From contig NZ_JACJHX010000004.1 of assembly GCF_014138605.1 (NCBI RefSeq), positions 186,001 through 250,000 of the forward strand: 64,000 bases of DNA, in the 5' to 3' direction. A program made the translations under genes and the position numbers. Every line of letters starts with the position of its first letter. The stretch's first letter is position 1. Below the pieces are notes generated by a model. That model saw only the letters and a program-made list of their open reading frames with translations, had not been told where the DNA came from and did no database searches. The stretch comes from Peribacillus huizhouensis (GTDB lineage: Bacteria; Bacillota; Bacilli; Bacillales; DSM-1321). This document shows positions 44,311-52,830 of this stretch, one piece after another.

Positions 44311-44469
44311 TGCGGGATAAAGTGAAACTTCCATCAGTAGGGGTTTTCTTCATCCCCTACTGATGGTTAGTTGAACCAATCGGGCTTTTACGGGCAGTTT
44401 GTCCCCCACCTATCTTCTTTGTATCTCATAAGCTTGAGGTGGGGGTCTTACTGCCCGTTAATGCGGGAC
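44311..44469 (+). repeat. copy R3 of the ATAAAGTGAAACTTC dispersed element (most complete)
   Basis: About 159 bp. Starts TGCGGGATAAAGTGAAACTT, then two hairpins: GTAGGGG ... CCCCTAC and TCCCCCACCT ... GAGGTGGGGG. It ends CTGCCCGTTAATGCGGGACA. It is non-coding and immediately upstream of yfkF, next to copy R4. Confidence 0.8.
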
Positions 44470-44547
44470 ATTTTAAAGCTTGCATAATGAATCAATGAGC
44501 ATGTACGATCAATAGAGGCAATCTATTATTTTAGGAGAATAAAATGA

Positions 44548-44682
44548 ATAAAGTGAAACTTTCATCAGTGGGGGGAGTTGAACCGATCGGGGATTTACAA
44601 GCTACTTATCCCCTACCTATTTATTTTTTTATTCTCCCACAAAAAATGAGGTGGGGATATTACAGCATGTTAAACCGGGATA
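44548..44682 (+). repeat. copy R4, overlapping the 5' end of the yfkF reading frame
   Basis: ATAAAGTGAAACTTTCATCA through GAGGTGGGGATATTACAG to TTAAACCGGGATAA follows the order of copy R3. A strong site TTAGGAGAATAAA with ATG at 44544 directly precedes it, and the frame stays open through all 41 codons into yfkF. Confidence 0.7.
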
Positions 44683-45860
44683 AGAAATTACTTTTCAGTA
44701 TTTTAGTTTGCACAGTCGGCATTTCAGGATTTTCTCAAGGGATGCTTCTACCCGTTATTGCGGTCATTTTCGAAAGTGACGGTGTGAGTTCTTCGTTAAA
44801 TGGTTTTCATGCCGCTTCTTTGTATATCGGCATTTTATTAATTTCACCGATTGTGGAAGAACCATTGCGTAAATTTGGTTATAAACCTTTAATCATGTTC
44901 GGCGGGCTTACAGTCGTGCTTTCGTTGGCCTTATTTCCAATGTGGAAATCATTTTGGTTTTGGTTTCTCTTAAGATTTCTAATCGGAATTGGCGATCATA
45001 CGCTTCATTTTGCGACCCAGACGTGGATTACTGCGATTTCACCTACTCAAAGCCGAGGTCGAAACATTGCCGTTTACGGTTTATTTTTCAGCTTGGGCTT
45101 TACGTTCGGTCCATTGATGGTCAAGCTTCTAACCGTGAACGAAAGCCTTCCGTTTATCATTTCTTCTATAATGAGTTTATTCGTTTGGCTCACTGTTTTT
45201 CTTTTAAAAAATGAGTACCCAGAACAGGATCATCATATTGAAACGGCCTCACTGCTTGGAACACTAAAACGGTTTTCAAAAGTCAGCCGCTATGCTTGGG
45301 TTGCCTTCTTACCGCCCTTTGGTTTTGGCTTTCTTGAAGCAACACTGAATGCGAGTTTTCCAGTGTATGCTTTACGCGAGGGAATTAATGTAAACAGCCT
45401 ATCCTTTATCATTCCAGCGTTCGCTGCGGGCAGCTTAGTTACTCAGATTCCGCTTGGGATCATGAGTGACAAATTTGGAAGACGAAACATTTTAATGATC
45501 GTGCTTTTCTCTGGATTTGTTATTTTTACTACTGCAGGCTTTTTATCGCAGTCGGCAATTGGCATGTTACTTTGCTTCTTGTTTGCAGGGTTCATGGTCG
45601 GTTCTACTTTTTCATTAGGCATTAGTTATATGGCTGATTTACTGCCGAACAGCTTGCTGCCGACCGGAAATTTATTATGTGGCATATTCTTCAGCTTTGG
45701 TAGTATTACTGGACCATTTATTAGTGGGCTTGTGATTGAGTATATCGATGGAGGATTTTTCTTCGCATTAAGCATCATGCTCCTAATCATTTTCTTTTCT
45801 ATTACCTTTTTTAATGAAAGCAAAAAGCTTGATGAACCCTTTGAACGCACAATAACGTAA
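44667..45860 (+). CDS. yfkF: MFS transporter YfkF
   Basis: 397 aa from the ATG at 44667 (MLNRDKKLLFSILVCTVGIS); the same frame extends upstream to an ATG at 44544 with a better Shine-Dalgarno, through repeat R4, which would add 41 residues. About 12 helices, with GISGFSQGMLLPVIAVIF in helix 1 and MSDKFGRRNILMIVLF as the second-half loop motif. Possible multidrug or metabolite exporter. The position between yfkE and yfkH matches B. subtilis. Whether initiation is at 44544 or 44667 is open. Confidence 0.85.
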   Translation: MLNRDKKLLFSILVCTVGISGFSQGMLLPVIAVIFESDGVSSSLNGFHAASLYIGILLISPIVEEPLRKFGYKPLIMFGGLTVVLSLALFPMWKSFWFWFLLRFLIGIGDHTLHFATQTWITAISPTQSRGRNIAVYGLFFSLGFTFGPLMVKLLTVNESLPFIISSIMSLFVWLTVFLLKNEYPEQDHHIETASLLGTLKRFSKVSRYAWVAFLPPFGFGFLEATLNASFPVYALREGINVNSLSFIIPAFAAGSLVTQIPLGIMSDKFGRRNILMIVLFSGFVIFTTAGFLSQSAIGMLLCFLFAGFMVGSTFSLGISYMADLLPNSLLPTGNLLCGIFFSFGSITGPFISGLVIEYIDGGFFFALSIMLLIIFFSITFFNESKKLDEPFERTIT

Positions 45861-45872
45861 TAACAAGACAAA

Positions 45873-45919
45873 AAGAGTCAGACCTCGCAACAACTGGTTT
45901 AGATGCGAGGTTGACTCTT
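45873..45919. terminator. terminator between yfkF and the small minus-strand gene
   Basis: AAGAGTCA(G)ACCTCGCA / TGCGAGGTTGACTCTT with a 14-base loop, with a T-run on the minus strand (CTTTTTG). It is a short member of the GGGTCAGACCTC palindrome family. Confidence 0.8.
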
Positions 45920-45931
45920 ATCGGTTACTTA

Positions 45932-46036
45932 CTAATGATATCCATTCTGCCCATTAGCAGAACCGGATGTTTTTTGCTTCGGCTTATTTTTTCCTTTTTG
46001 CTTCGTGCTACCGTTTTTTTGCTGACCTTTTGGCAC
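45932..46036 (-). CDS. 34-residue Lys/Gln/Asn-rich peptide (GTG start)
   Basis: GTG at 46036 is exactly 7 bases after GGGAGG. The peptide reads MPKGQQKNGSTKQKGKNKPK then QKTSGSANGQNGYH and stops 13 bases before a terminator. Composition is like that of small basic spore-coat or small acid-soluble spore proteins, but I cannot assign a family. Upstream, CATACTATA resembles the -10 of late sporulation sigma factors. Site, frame and terminator together suggest a real gene. Confidence 0.55.
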   Translation of the reverse strand: MPKGQQKNGSTKQKGKNKPKQKTSGSANGQNGYH

Positions 46037-46132
46037 ACAAACGCCTCCCTACCTGTTTTGAAGCTACTACTTGCTTCTGTTATAGTATGGCCTCATTCTA
46101 CTCGTTCATGAAGGTAATTTTCGGCATTCAGT

Positions 46133-46951
46133 TTAACAAGTTGGATGTTTTAGTTCACTTAAAAGAGCGTTGATTTCCCCACCGATAATAATGATGATAC
46201 CGGTCAAGTAAAACCAAATCATAAGCACGATGATTCCTCCAAGGCTTCCATATGTAGTCGTAAACCCTCCGAAATGATCAACATAATAGGAAAACGCAAG
46301 CGACACAACAATCCAGCCTCCTGTTGCAAAAAAAGCGCCAGGTATCACATGTAAGCATTTCTGCCTTTTATTCGGAGCAAGCCAATATAACATAATAAAA
46401 ACAATGACAAGCACAACTCCACTGACCAGCCAACGGAATGCATTCCAAATTTGCAGAAACTCATCTGATAAGCCAAACGAGGAAAATAAAAACATCCCAA
46501 GCTGTTTTCCAAACACAGGAAGCAAGAGTGCAATCATAAAGACAAATATCATTGCAATAGTAAGAAGGATTGACATCCCTCTGGCAACAAAAAAGTTTCT
46601 CGTTTCTTCGACATTATAAGCACGGTTAAATGCACGAACGATGGCATTTAAACCATTCGACGCTGACCAAATGGTCGCAATGATTCCAAACGATAACAGT
46701 TTCGTATTTGCTTGCATCACTTGGTTGATATTTTCCTCAATTAATGCCATTGAACTAGCAGGGGCAAAGCTTTCAAATAACGTTAATAAGTCATCTTGTG
46801 AAATAGGGAGATACGGTAATAAGCTAATGAGAACAAGTAGCAATGGAAAAAGTGAAAGCAGGAAAAAATAAGCCAACTGTGCGGCCAATCCTCCTACATC
46901 ATCTTGGTCCATTCTCAATATCATTTTTTTAACATAAGCGATTGCCTTCAT
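46133..46951 (-). CDS. yfkH: YihY/BrkB-family membrane protein YfkH
   Basis: 272 aa with about six helices. The family marks are AAQLAYFFLLSLFPLLLVL near the N-terminus, IWSASNGLNAIVRAFNRAY in the middle and YGSLGGIIVLMIWFYLTGI near the end. These proteins were once called ribonuclease BN; that activity belongs to another protein, and the true role is unknown. Synteny with yfkF and yfkI supports the name. A paralogue is at 52831-53706. Confidence 0.88.
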   Translation of the reverse strand: MKAIAYVKKMILRMDQDDVGGLAAQLAYFFLLSLFPLLLVLISLLPYLPISQDDLLTLFESFAPASSMALIEENINQVMQANTKLLSFGIIATIWSASNGLNAIVRAFNRAYNVEETRNFFVARGMSILLTIAMIFVFMIALLLPVFGKQLGMFLFSSFGLSDEFLQIWNAFRWLVSGVVLVIVFIMLYWLAPNKRQKCLHVIPGAFFATGGWIVVSLAFSYYVDHFGGFTTTYGSLGGIIVLMIWFYLTGIIIIIGGEINALLSELKHPTC

Positions 46952-46977
46952 TCAGCCACCCCAATAAGATTACTTTG

Positions 46978-47094
46978 CCCGATAAAGTGAAACTTCAATC
47001 AGTGGAGGATACCGATTTCCCACTCCCATGAAAATAGCCATTTTCATTATTTTTGGTGAAGCTTGCTTCATGCTTGGCTGCCCACTAATGAGAT
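46978..47094 (+). repeat. copy R5 of the ATAAAGTGAAACTTC element
   Basis: CCCGATAAAGTGAAACTTCA then ATCAGTGG start this copy; the interior is replaced by other stems (AAAATAGCCATTTTC; GAAGCTTGCTTC). It lies between yfkH and yfkI. Confidence 0.65.
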
Positions 47095-47149
47095 AAAATA
47101 TCTTTCCTTTATCATGAGTTTTTTCAGTATACAACTTCTACCCAACAAA

Positions 47150-47506
47150 TTATTCGTTCTTATTATTCGTCATTTCTGCAGTGATCGCTTCTTTCGTTTC
47201 AATGACTGTTTGTGCCAATTGCGGCGGAATTTCTTTCAATTCCTCCACCTTTTGTGAAATGAACACAGCATCCTCAGTAATTTGTTCAATTGTCGTTCGT
47301 ATTTGTTCTGTTGTTTCACGAACTTGAGTGAATACAGAGCTTGGATTCTTCACAAAGGACTTCATTTCTCGAATGCATCCTTTCCCAGAACTAATCACTG
47401 ATGTTCTCGTTGTTTTATCAAATAAACTAATCACTGCTCCAGCCGCAGCCCCTACTAAAATCGACTTCAAGAAAATGCTTTTTTTTAATCCATGCTTTTC
47501 ATTCAT
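47150..47506 (-). CDS. yfkI: YtxH-domain protein (YfkI position)
   Basis: 118 aa. One N-terminal hydrophobic segment, KSILVGAAAGAVISLFDK, is the YtxH type, followed by a long charged coiled-coil tail (TEQIRTTIEQITEDAVFISQ). YtxH proteins are small membrane-anchored general-stress proteins. The symbol is given by position next to yfkH and yfkK, not by recalled sequence identity. No yfkJ is present between it and yfkK. Confidence 0.72.
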   Translation of the reverse strand: MNEKHGLKKSIFLKSILVGAAAGAVISLFDKTTRTSVISSGKGCIREMKSFVKNPSSVFTQVRETTEQIRTTIEQITEDAVFISQKVEELKEIPPQLAQTVIETKEAITAEMTNNKNE

Positions 47507-47727
47507 AATTTTTCTCTCCCTTCATAATTTATATATGTGTGTATGTAATTCATTATTTCCATCCCATGTTCCCATCATATACCAACCGGGAAATCTTTGT
47601 AAAAAATATCTGTTATTTTTACCATTATCAAGCTTTTTCACTCATTGAAACACCTGTACTTTTCATTGACTTCTCCCCATAATAGTGACAAGATTAACTA
47701 AATGAACGGAACGAAAGGAATGATATC

Positions 47728-47949
47728 ATGGATGTGTCCCACAACACAGCAGAAACAGTTGATTACATGGTCGAAAAGATAAAAGAAAAGTTGAAAATGA
47801 TGAATATTGGAGCTGTAAAATCCACACATTTCAATGCGGAAATGTATGAGGAACTGCGAGACATTTACGAAATGGTCATGCGCAAATCCAATTTCAGCCC
47901 AAGTGAAATGCAAGCCATTGTTGAAGAACTAGGCAAATTACGCAGCTAA
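47728..47949 (+). CDS. yfkK: YfkK, UPF0435/DUF1128 protein
   Basis: 73 aa; AAAGGA eight bases before the [19 protein letters not shown] and [20 protein letters not shown] match the DUF1128 family. The function is unknown; it is a conserved small helical protein. Copy B of the dispersed element begins 7 bases after the stop. Confidence 0.88.
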   Translation: MDVSHNTAETVDYMVEKIKEKLKMMNIGAVKSTHFNAEMYEELRDIYEMVMRKSNFSPSEMQAIVEELGKLRS

Positions 47950-47955
47950 TTTTAA

Positions 47956-48145
47956 AGTGCGTGTTCAAAAAGGAGGATAAAAAGAGCCGAGAAGTTCGAG
48001 GAGCGATAGTCTCTAGACCTGCGCGTATGCAGTAATACGTGAGGACCGGACTTGCACAGGACGTGCGCGATCTTAACAGAGGGTCATTAATGAGCGACGA
48101 AGAAATTCGACAGCTATTTTTCCCGGACTTTTTGAACATCCTCTT
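47956..48145 (+). repeat. dispersed element copy B
   Basis: About 190 bp, opposite in orientation to copy A at 40204-40418 and nearly identical except for the missing extra stem. AGTGCGTGTTCAAAAAGGAG to CTTTTTGAACATCCTCTT. Together with copy A it brackets yfkAB-yfkK. Confidence 0.82.
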
Positions 48146-48230
48146 AAAGGGTCATCGACCAAACATCTCCTATATACCGTTTAAATGACATAATAAACGG
48201 TGTATAGAATGTGAGGTCAGGCCCTTTTTA
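48146..48230. repeat. GGGTCANACC palindrome, variant P3
   Basis: AAGGGTCATCGACC ... TACCGTTTAaatgacataaTAAACGG ... GAGGTCAGGCCCTTTTT. The inner arms ACCGTTTA/TAAACGGT pair and the outer ends pair imperfectly. It abuts element B without a gap. A related half-unit ending GAGGTCTGACCCC is at 27496-27559. Confidence 0.6.
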
Positions 48231-48421
48231 TATTTGCCAAGAACAAGACAAATCATTTGGCGGAGTGAGAGATTGTCTTTCAATCGGCAGCAAATGAGCG
48301 AAACTGACGAGTAATCCTATTTAACGAACCAGTAAATGCACGCATGCATTCTCAATTTCCGAATCATCATTCACCATTAGATAAGGGTCATCGAAACCCC
48401 TCAACTTTTTTTAGAACGAAG

Positions 48422-48516
48422 AAGGGTCTGACCTCGCAGCAACTAAATACAGTATATGATACGTGTATGAAACACGACATACTGTTTTAGAGTGCGTGGT
48501 CTGACCCTTATGAGAC
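48422..48516. repeat. GGGTCAGACC long palindrome, copy P4
   Basis: AAGGGTCTGACCTCGCA ... CAGTATATGATACGTGTATG ... ACACGACATACTG ... GTGGTCTGACCCTT. An imperfect palindrome of about 95 bases that is the inverted counterpart of 52590-52685. It lies 19 bases after the mapB stop and could act as its terminator. Confidence 0.78.
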
Positions 48517-48534
48517 TTTCTATTTCCATCCATT

Positions 48535-49281
48535 TTACTGTTTCGTTAATATTAATGCGCCATCTTTCGTAATGGCAATTGTATGTTCATATTGCGCGGA
48601 ATATTTCCCATCAGCCGTTGATGCTGTCCAGCCATTTGGATCACGCACTGATTTGTATGTACCAACATTCACCATCGGTTCGATTGTGAATACCATGCCT
48701 TCCTTTAAGCGAGGTCCTTTATTCGGTAATCCGTAATGAGGGACTTCAGGACTTTCGTGAATGACATTTCCAATACCATGTCCGATGAAATCACGAACAA
48801 CTGAAAAGCCTTCTCCCTCTACATAAGATTGGATTGCGTGACCAATATCCCCGATACGGTTACCAGGAACACATACTTCAATTGCTCGATATAAGGATTC
48901 TTCAGTTACTTGAAGAAGGCGTTCTGTCTCCTTGGATACATTTCCTACTTTGTACGTCCACGCTGAATCAGATAGCGCTCCATTGTAATTAACTACCATA
49001 TCTATCGTAACAATATCCCCATTTTTCAATGGCGTTTTTCTAGGATATCCATGACAGATTTCTTCATTTATACTTGCGCAAGTGGCATATTGATACCCTT
49101 TGTAACCCTTCTGTTCTGGTTTTGCTCCATGCTCTTTTAAAAAGCCTTCTACAAATTCTTCTATCTCCCAAGTTGTTACACCCGGTTTAATGAGCTTGGC
49201 GATTTCCCGATGGCATGCGGCCAGAATCTTTCCTGATTCATGCATCGCCTGAATTTCTCGTTCTGATTTTAATACAATCAC
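48535..49281 (-). CDS. mapB: type I methionine aminopeptidase
   Basis: 248 aa from GTG at 49281 (AAGGAA nine bases upstream); an earlier GTG at 49290 touches that site. Metal ligands are TIDMVV (D), ALSDSAW (D), FIGHGIG (H), TIEPMV (E) and QYEHT (E), with the substrate His in ICHGYP. It removes the initiator Met from nascent proteins. The position next to the yfk block corresponds to B. subtilis yflG (mapB), the second methionine aminopeptidase, rather than the ribosomal-operon copy. Confidence 0.9.
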   Translation of the reverse strand: MIVLKSEREIQAMHESGKILAACHREIAKLIKPGVTTWEIEEFVEGFLKEHGAKPEQKGYKGYQYATCASINEEICHGYPRKTPLKNGDIVTIDMVVNYNGALSDSAWTYKVGNVSKETERLLQVTEESLYRAIEVCVPGNRIGDIGHAIQSYVEGEGFSVVRDFIGHGIGNVIHESPEVPHYGLPNKGPRLKEGMVFTIEPMVNVGTYKSVRDPNGWTASTADGKYSAQYEHTIAITKDGALILTKQ

Positions 49282-49538
49282 TCTGGACACTTCCTTTTAA
49301 AATAACGGTTAACTCTATTCTACTGCAAAAAAGCAAAGATATGAATAACAATGCATTTTTCTTCAAAGACAAAAAGTATATCTCATTCGGGTCGGATTTT
49401 ACAACCAAAACACTGTTTCAAGTAAGCATCCCTTGTATAAGCAGGATCTAATGTGGAAATATGAAAAACCTGACTTCCATTAAACAGCAAGTATCTCCGA
49501 TGCCATTCAAGTAGCCAAGTTCATTTTCTTCATTTCTT

Positions 49539-49588
49539 TATCCCGCATTAACGGGCAGTAACCCCCACTGATTGAAGTTTCACTTTAT
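49539..49588 (-). repeat. copy R6, short form, overlapping the motB stop
   Basis: On the minus strand ATAAAGTGAAACTTCAATCA then GTGGGGGTTACTGCCCGTTA then ATGCGGGATA: the two ends of the element joined with the interior deleted. ATAAAGTGA supplies the last two codons and the TGA of motB. Confidence 0.8.
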
Positions 49589-50338
49589 AGGATTGCGCGG
49601 TACAATTAGAATTTCCACACGCCGATTCTTGGCTCGTCCAACCGCTGTTTCATTTGAAGCAATCGGCATAAACTCGCCGTATCCTTTGGCGCTAAACCAT
49701 TTAGGATTTAGGCCATCGTTTTCAAGAAGAATTTTCATAAAGTTCACTGAACGCATGACACTTAAGTCCCAGTTAGAATCATATCTAGCAGTTTTGATTG
49801 GGACATTGTCGGTATGTCCACTTATTACGATACTGCGAGGTGGATCCATGATCAACAAATTAGAAATTTCCCTTGCAATTCCCTGATTTTCTGTTCTGAT
49901 CTCGGCACTTCCTGAATCAAATAATACATTATCGCGAATTGTGAGGAGTAACCCCCCGCTCGTTAACGAGGTGTCTAATTTATCGTTTAATTGATTGTTC
50001 CTAATAAATACATTTACTTTTTCTTGTATTTCTGAGAGCTCCTTTTGTTCAACCTGGCCAAGATTTTCTTGCTCATTCTTTCCATCCCCATCGGCAGAAG
50101 GGGTTTTATTGTCTGGTGAGCCTGGAACAGGAGATGGATAATCCATCACGCCTGTTCCACCCGTGAAGATTTGGTTAAATACACCGGAAAGTTGTTGGAA
50201 TTTATTAGCATCGACCGAACTTGAGGAAAATAGCACAATGAATAATGCCAAGAGCAAGGTCATAATATCCGCATAAGGAACAAGCCATGATTCATCCATA
50301 TGTTCTTCCTTACGTATTTTTCTTCTCTTCCTAGCCAT
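49580..50338 (-). CDS. motB: flagellar stator protein MotB
   Basis: 252 aa. One N-terminal helix, PYADIMTLLLALFIVLFSSS, contains the proton-relay Asp. The plug and linker follow, then an OmpA-like peptidoglycan-binding domain (ISGHTDNVPI, NWDLSVMRSVNFM, AKGYGEFMPIASN, KNRRVEILI). It anchors the stator to the wall. The C-terminus ends RNPIK, where the B. subtilis protein has several more residues, because a dispersed repeat supplies the stop codon. It overlaps the end of motA by 8 bases. Confidence 0.92.
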   Translation of the reverse strand: MARKRRKIRKEEHMDESWLVPYADIMTLLLALFIVLFSSSSVDANKFQQLSGVFNQIFTGGTGVMDYPSPVPGSPDNKTPSADGDGKNEQENLGQVEQKELSEIQEKVNVFIRNNQLNDKLDTSLTSGGLLLTIRDNVLFDSGSAEIRTENQGIAREISNLLIMDPPRSIVISGHTDNVPIKTARYDSNWDLSVMRSVNFMKILLENDGLNPKWFSAKGYGEFMPIASNETAVGRAKNRRVEILIVPRNPIK

Positions 50339-51119
50339 CTTGCCTCACGCCTTCCAGCCATTTTCTCCGTTCATCAGCCGTCAAATAAGACGTGAGCTTC
50401 TGTTCGATCGTTCTTGGAGCTTCACCTTCAATAATCGATAGAATTCCTTCAATCATCATTTCTTTAATCCGTACTTCCGCCAATGATTTACGTTTCAGTT
50501 TATTTGCAAATGGGTGCCACAGTAAGTACCCAGTAAAAATTCCGAGCATAGTTGCAACAAATGCTGCTGAAATGGCATGCCCAAGTTCGTCCGTATTGTC
50601 CATGCTTCCAAGTGCCGCAATTAACCCGAGTACCGCTCCTAATACGCCTAGTGTAGGTGCATATGTACCAGCCTGTGTGAAAATGGCCGCTCCTCCAAGG
50701 TGACGCTCTTCCATTGCATCGATTTCTTCAGATAGTACATCACGAATATAATCAGCACTTTGCCCTTCTACAGCAAGATTCAGCCCATTTTTTAAAAATT
50801 GATTATCCACTTGATCTGCAATAGTTTCTAATGCAAGTAATCCTTCTTTTCTTGCAATGACTGCCCATTCAGAAAATGTTTGGATTAATTCCTGTGGCTT
50901 CGTAAGCTCTTGTTCGGTAAATAAAATCTTAAATAGCTTTGGTAGTTTCTTTAATTCAGATGAAGGGAAAGCCGTAATGACGGCTGCAGCTGTTCCACCT
51001 AAAATAACTAAGATTGCAGCAGGATTCAACAGGGCAGACATAGCTACACCTTTTAAATACATCCCGACTCCGACTGCTATAACTCCTAAAATAATACCAA
51101 TTGTCGACGTTTTATCCAT
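50331..51119 (-). CDS. motA: flagellar stator protein MotA
   Basis: 262 aa; start taken at the ATG at 51119 (MDKTSTIGIILGVIAV), preceded by GGGTG; GTG at 51128 is an alternative. Four membrane segments with a large cytoplasmic loop (EEIDAMEERHLGGAAIFTQA) and the charged cytoplasmic region that touches FliG. With MotB it forms the proton-driven stator. No other flagellar genes are here, as in B. subtilis where motAB stand apart from the fla/che operon. Confidence 0.92.
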   Translation of the reverse strand: MDKTSTIGIILGVIAVGVGMYLKGVAMSALLNPAAILVILGGTAAAVITAFPSSELKKLPKLFKILFTEQELTKPQELIQTFSEWAVIARKEGLLALETIADQVDNQFLKNGLNLAVEGQSADYIRDVLSEEIDAMEERHLGGAAIFTQAGTYAPTLGVLGAVLGLIAALGSMDNTDELGHAISAAFVATMLGIFTGYLLWHPFANKLKRKSLAEVRIKEMMIEGILSIIEGEAPRTIEQKLTSYLTADERRKWLEGVRQDG

Positions 51120-51160
51120 CATTTTCACCCATTCATTTATTCTTCTACTCTCTTTCTTTT

Positions 51161-51168
51161 ATATCGGT
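51161..51168 (-). promoter_or_regulatory. sigma-D-like -10 element before motA
   Basis: On the minus strand ACCGATAT, 7 of 8 matches to the Bacillus sigma-D -10 GCCGATAT, 42 bases before the motA ATG. No TAAA box lies at the expected spacing, so the call is partial. The rest of 51169-51567 is AT-rich with the mreBH control region and no gene. Confidence 0.5.
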
Positions 51169-51567
51169 AGAAAACTAGAAAAAATGAGTACCTTTTTATT
51201 TTTTTCAAAAAAACTAACATTAGGACTAAGTTTCTGAATTGTCAAAAACAGTTTTATACTTAATATCGTTAATCACAACAACTAATTTCTTAGCACGATA
51301 ATATATCTGACTGTTTTCTAGATATCGCACATTTTAAGATAGCCAGTTTTCTTATGGTACCTTTTATGAATAGTGCCTTTAATTGGCATGGTGTTTTATT
51401 TTCGAGAATGATATGTTAATAGTCGAGTATTTTCCAGGAAATATTCACTCGTTCGACAGAGCATCTATAAAATGTTAACAATTACCACAAATTATTATCC
51501 CCAAAATCTGCAACTTTTATGTAAAATGCTATATAGGGGTCAAACTCTAATCAATAGGGGTGACTAA

Positions 51568-52575
51568 ATGTTATCAAATACAGAAATTGGCATCGATTTA
51601 GGAACAGCCAATACATTAATTTATAGTAAAACCAAAGGAATTATTTTTAATGAACCATCCGTTGTAGCTATCGATACCAACACCAACAAAGTGGTAGCTG
51701 TTGGTAGTGACGCAAAAGAGATGATCGGAAAAACACCAGGAAATATAGTGGCGATTCGGCCATTGAAAGATGGGGTTATCGCTGATTTCGATATTACATC
51801 ACAAATGCTTAAGCAAATTATGAAGGTAGCAGGGAAGAAACTTGGACTTTCAATCAGAAAGCCTGTTGTTGTGGTGTGTACACCATCTGGTTCTACGACA
51901 GTAGAGCGAAGAGCCATTGAAGATGCGGTGAAGAGCTTCGGAGCAAAGCAGGTGCATTTAATTGAAGAACCAGTTGCTGCCGCAATTGGTGCAGATTTGC
52001 CCGTTGATGAACCGACCGCAAATGTCGTCGTTGATATTGGCGGTGGCACGACAGAAGTAGCGATTATCTCCTTTGGTGGCGTCGTTTCCTGCCACTCCAT
52101 ACGAATTGGTGGGGATCAGTTAGATGAAGATATTGTTCAACATATTAGAAAACAATATAATCTTCTTATTGGAGAGCGTACTGCCGAACAAATAAAAATA
52201 GAAATCGGCCATGCTCTCATTAAGCATGAACGTAAAACGATGGATATAAGAGGTCGTGATCTTGTCTCAGGTCTTCCGAAAACCGTAACGATACATTCAG
52301 AAGAAATCCAAGAAGCGATTCGTGAATCTCTACTTCATATTCTAGAAGCCATTCGTGCTACACTTGAAGATTGTCCACCTGAGTTGAGTGGTGATATCGT
52401 CGACCAAGGTGTAGTTCTTACCGGCGGTGGCGCGATGCTTAACGGTATTCAAGATTGGTTGAGTCAAGAAATTGTCGTTCCTGTTCATCTAGCGCAAAAC
52501 CCGCTTGAATCGGTCGCAATTGGAACTGGACGTTCAGTACATTTGATAAGTAGACTTCAAAAAGCTATCAAGTAA
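51568..52575 (+). CDS. mreBH: actin-like cell-shape protein MreBH
   Basis: 335 aa, the exact MreBH length. Actin-fold motifs: phosphate 1 [14 protein letters not shown], connect 1 [14 protein letters not shown], phosphate 2 [14 protein letters not shown], adenosine [12 protein letters not shown]. The segment [20 protein letters not shown] and the overall sequence are closer to MreBH than to MreB or Mbl as I remember them. It guides lateral wall synthesis and the LytE hydrolase. A GGGGTG site precedes the ATG. Confidence 0.9.
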   Translation: MLSNTEIGIDLGTANTLIYSKTKGIIFNEPSVVAIDTNTNKVVAVGSDAKEMIGKTPGNIVAIRPLKDGVIADFDITSQMLKQIMKVAGKKLGLSIRKPVVVVCTPSGSTTVERRAIEDAVKSFGAKQVHLIEEPVAAAIGADLPVDEPTANVVVDIGGGTTEVAIISFGGVVSCHSIRIGGDQLDEDIVQHIRKQYNLLIGERTAEQIKIEIGHALIKHERKTMDIRGRDLVSGLPKTVTIHSEEIQEAIRESLLHILEAIRATLEDCPPELSGDIVDQGVVLTGGGAMLNGIQDWLSQEIVVPVHLAQNPLESVAIGTGRSVHLISRLQKAIK

Positions 52576-52589
52576 AGAAAAAAGAGGAG

Positions 52590-52685
52590 TCTCATAAGGG
52601 TCAGACCTCGCACTCTAAATCAGTATGTCGTGTTTCATACACGTATCGTATACTGTTTTTAGTTGTTGCGGGGACTGACCCTTTT
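52590..52685. repeat. GGGTCAGACC long palindrome, copy P5
   Basis: GTCTCATAAGGGTCAGACC ... GTATGTCGTGTTTCATAC ... GGACTGACCCTT. Inverted relative to P4 (48422-48516), including the flanking GTCTCAT. It lies 15 bases after mreBH and may terminate it. Confidence 0.78.
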
Positions 52686-52830
52686 CTTATGGGACCCAAC
52701 ATCTATCACTCTACAAGCCAATCTGGACTTCTTTCTATTGGTAAACGATAAGTTTTAGAATAACCAAGGATTATGTTCGTATTTCTAGGGAATAGACTTC
52801 TATCCAGTAAAAATTCGGGAGTGAAGTCTA

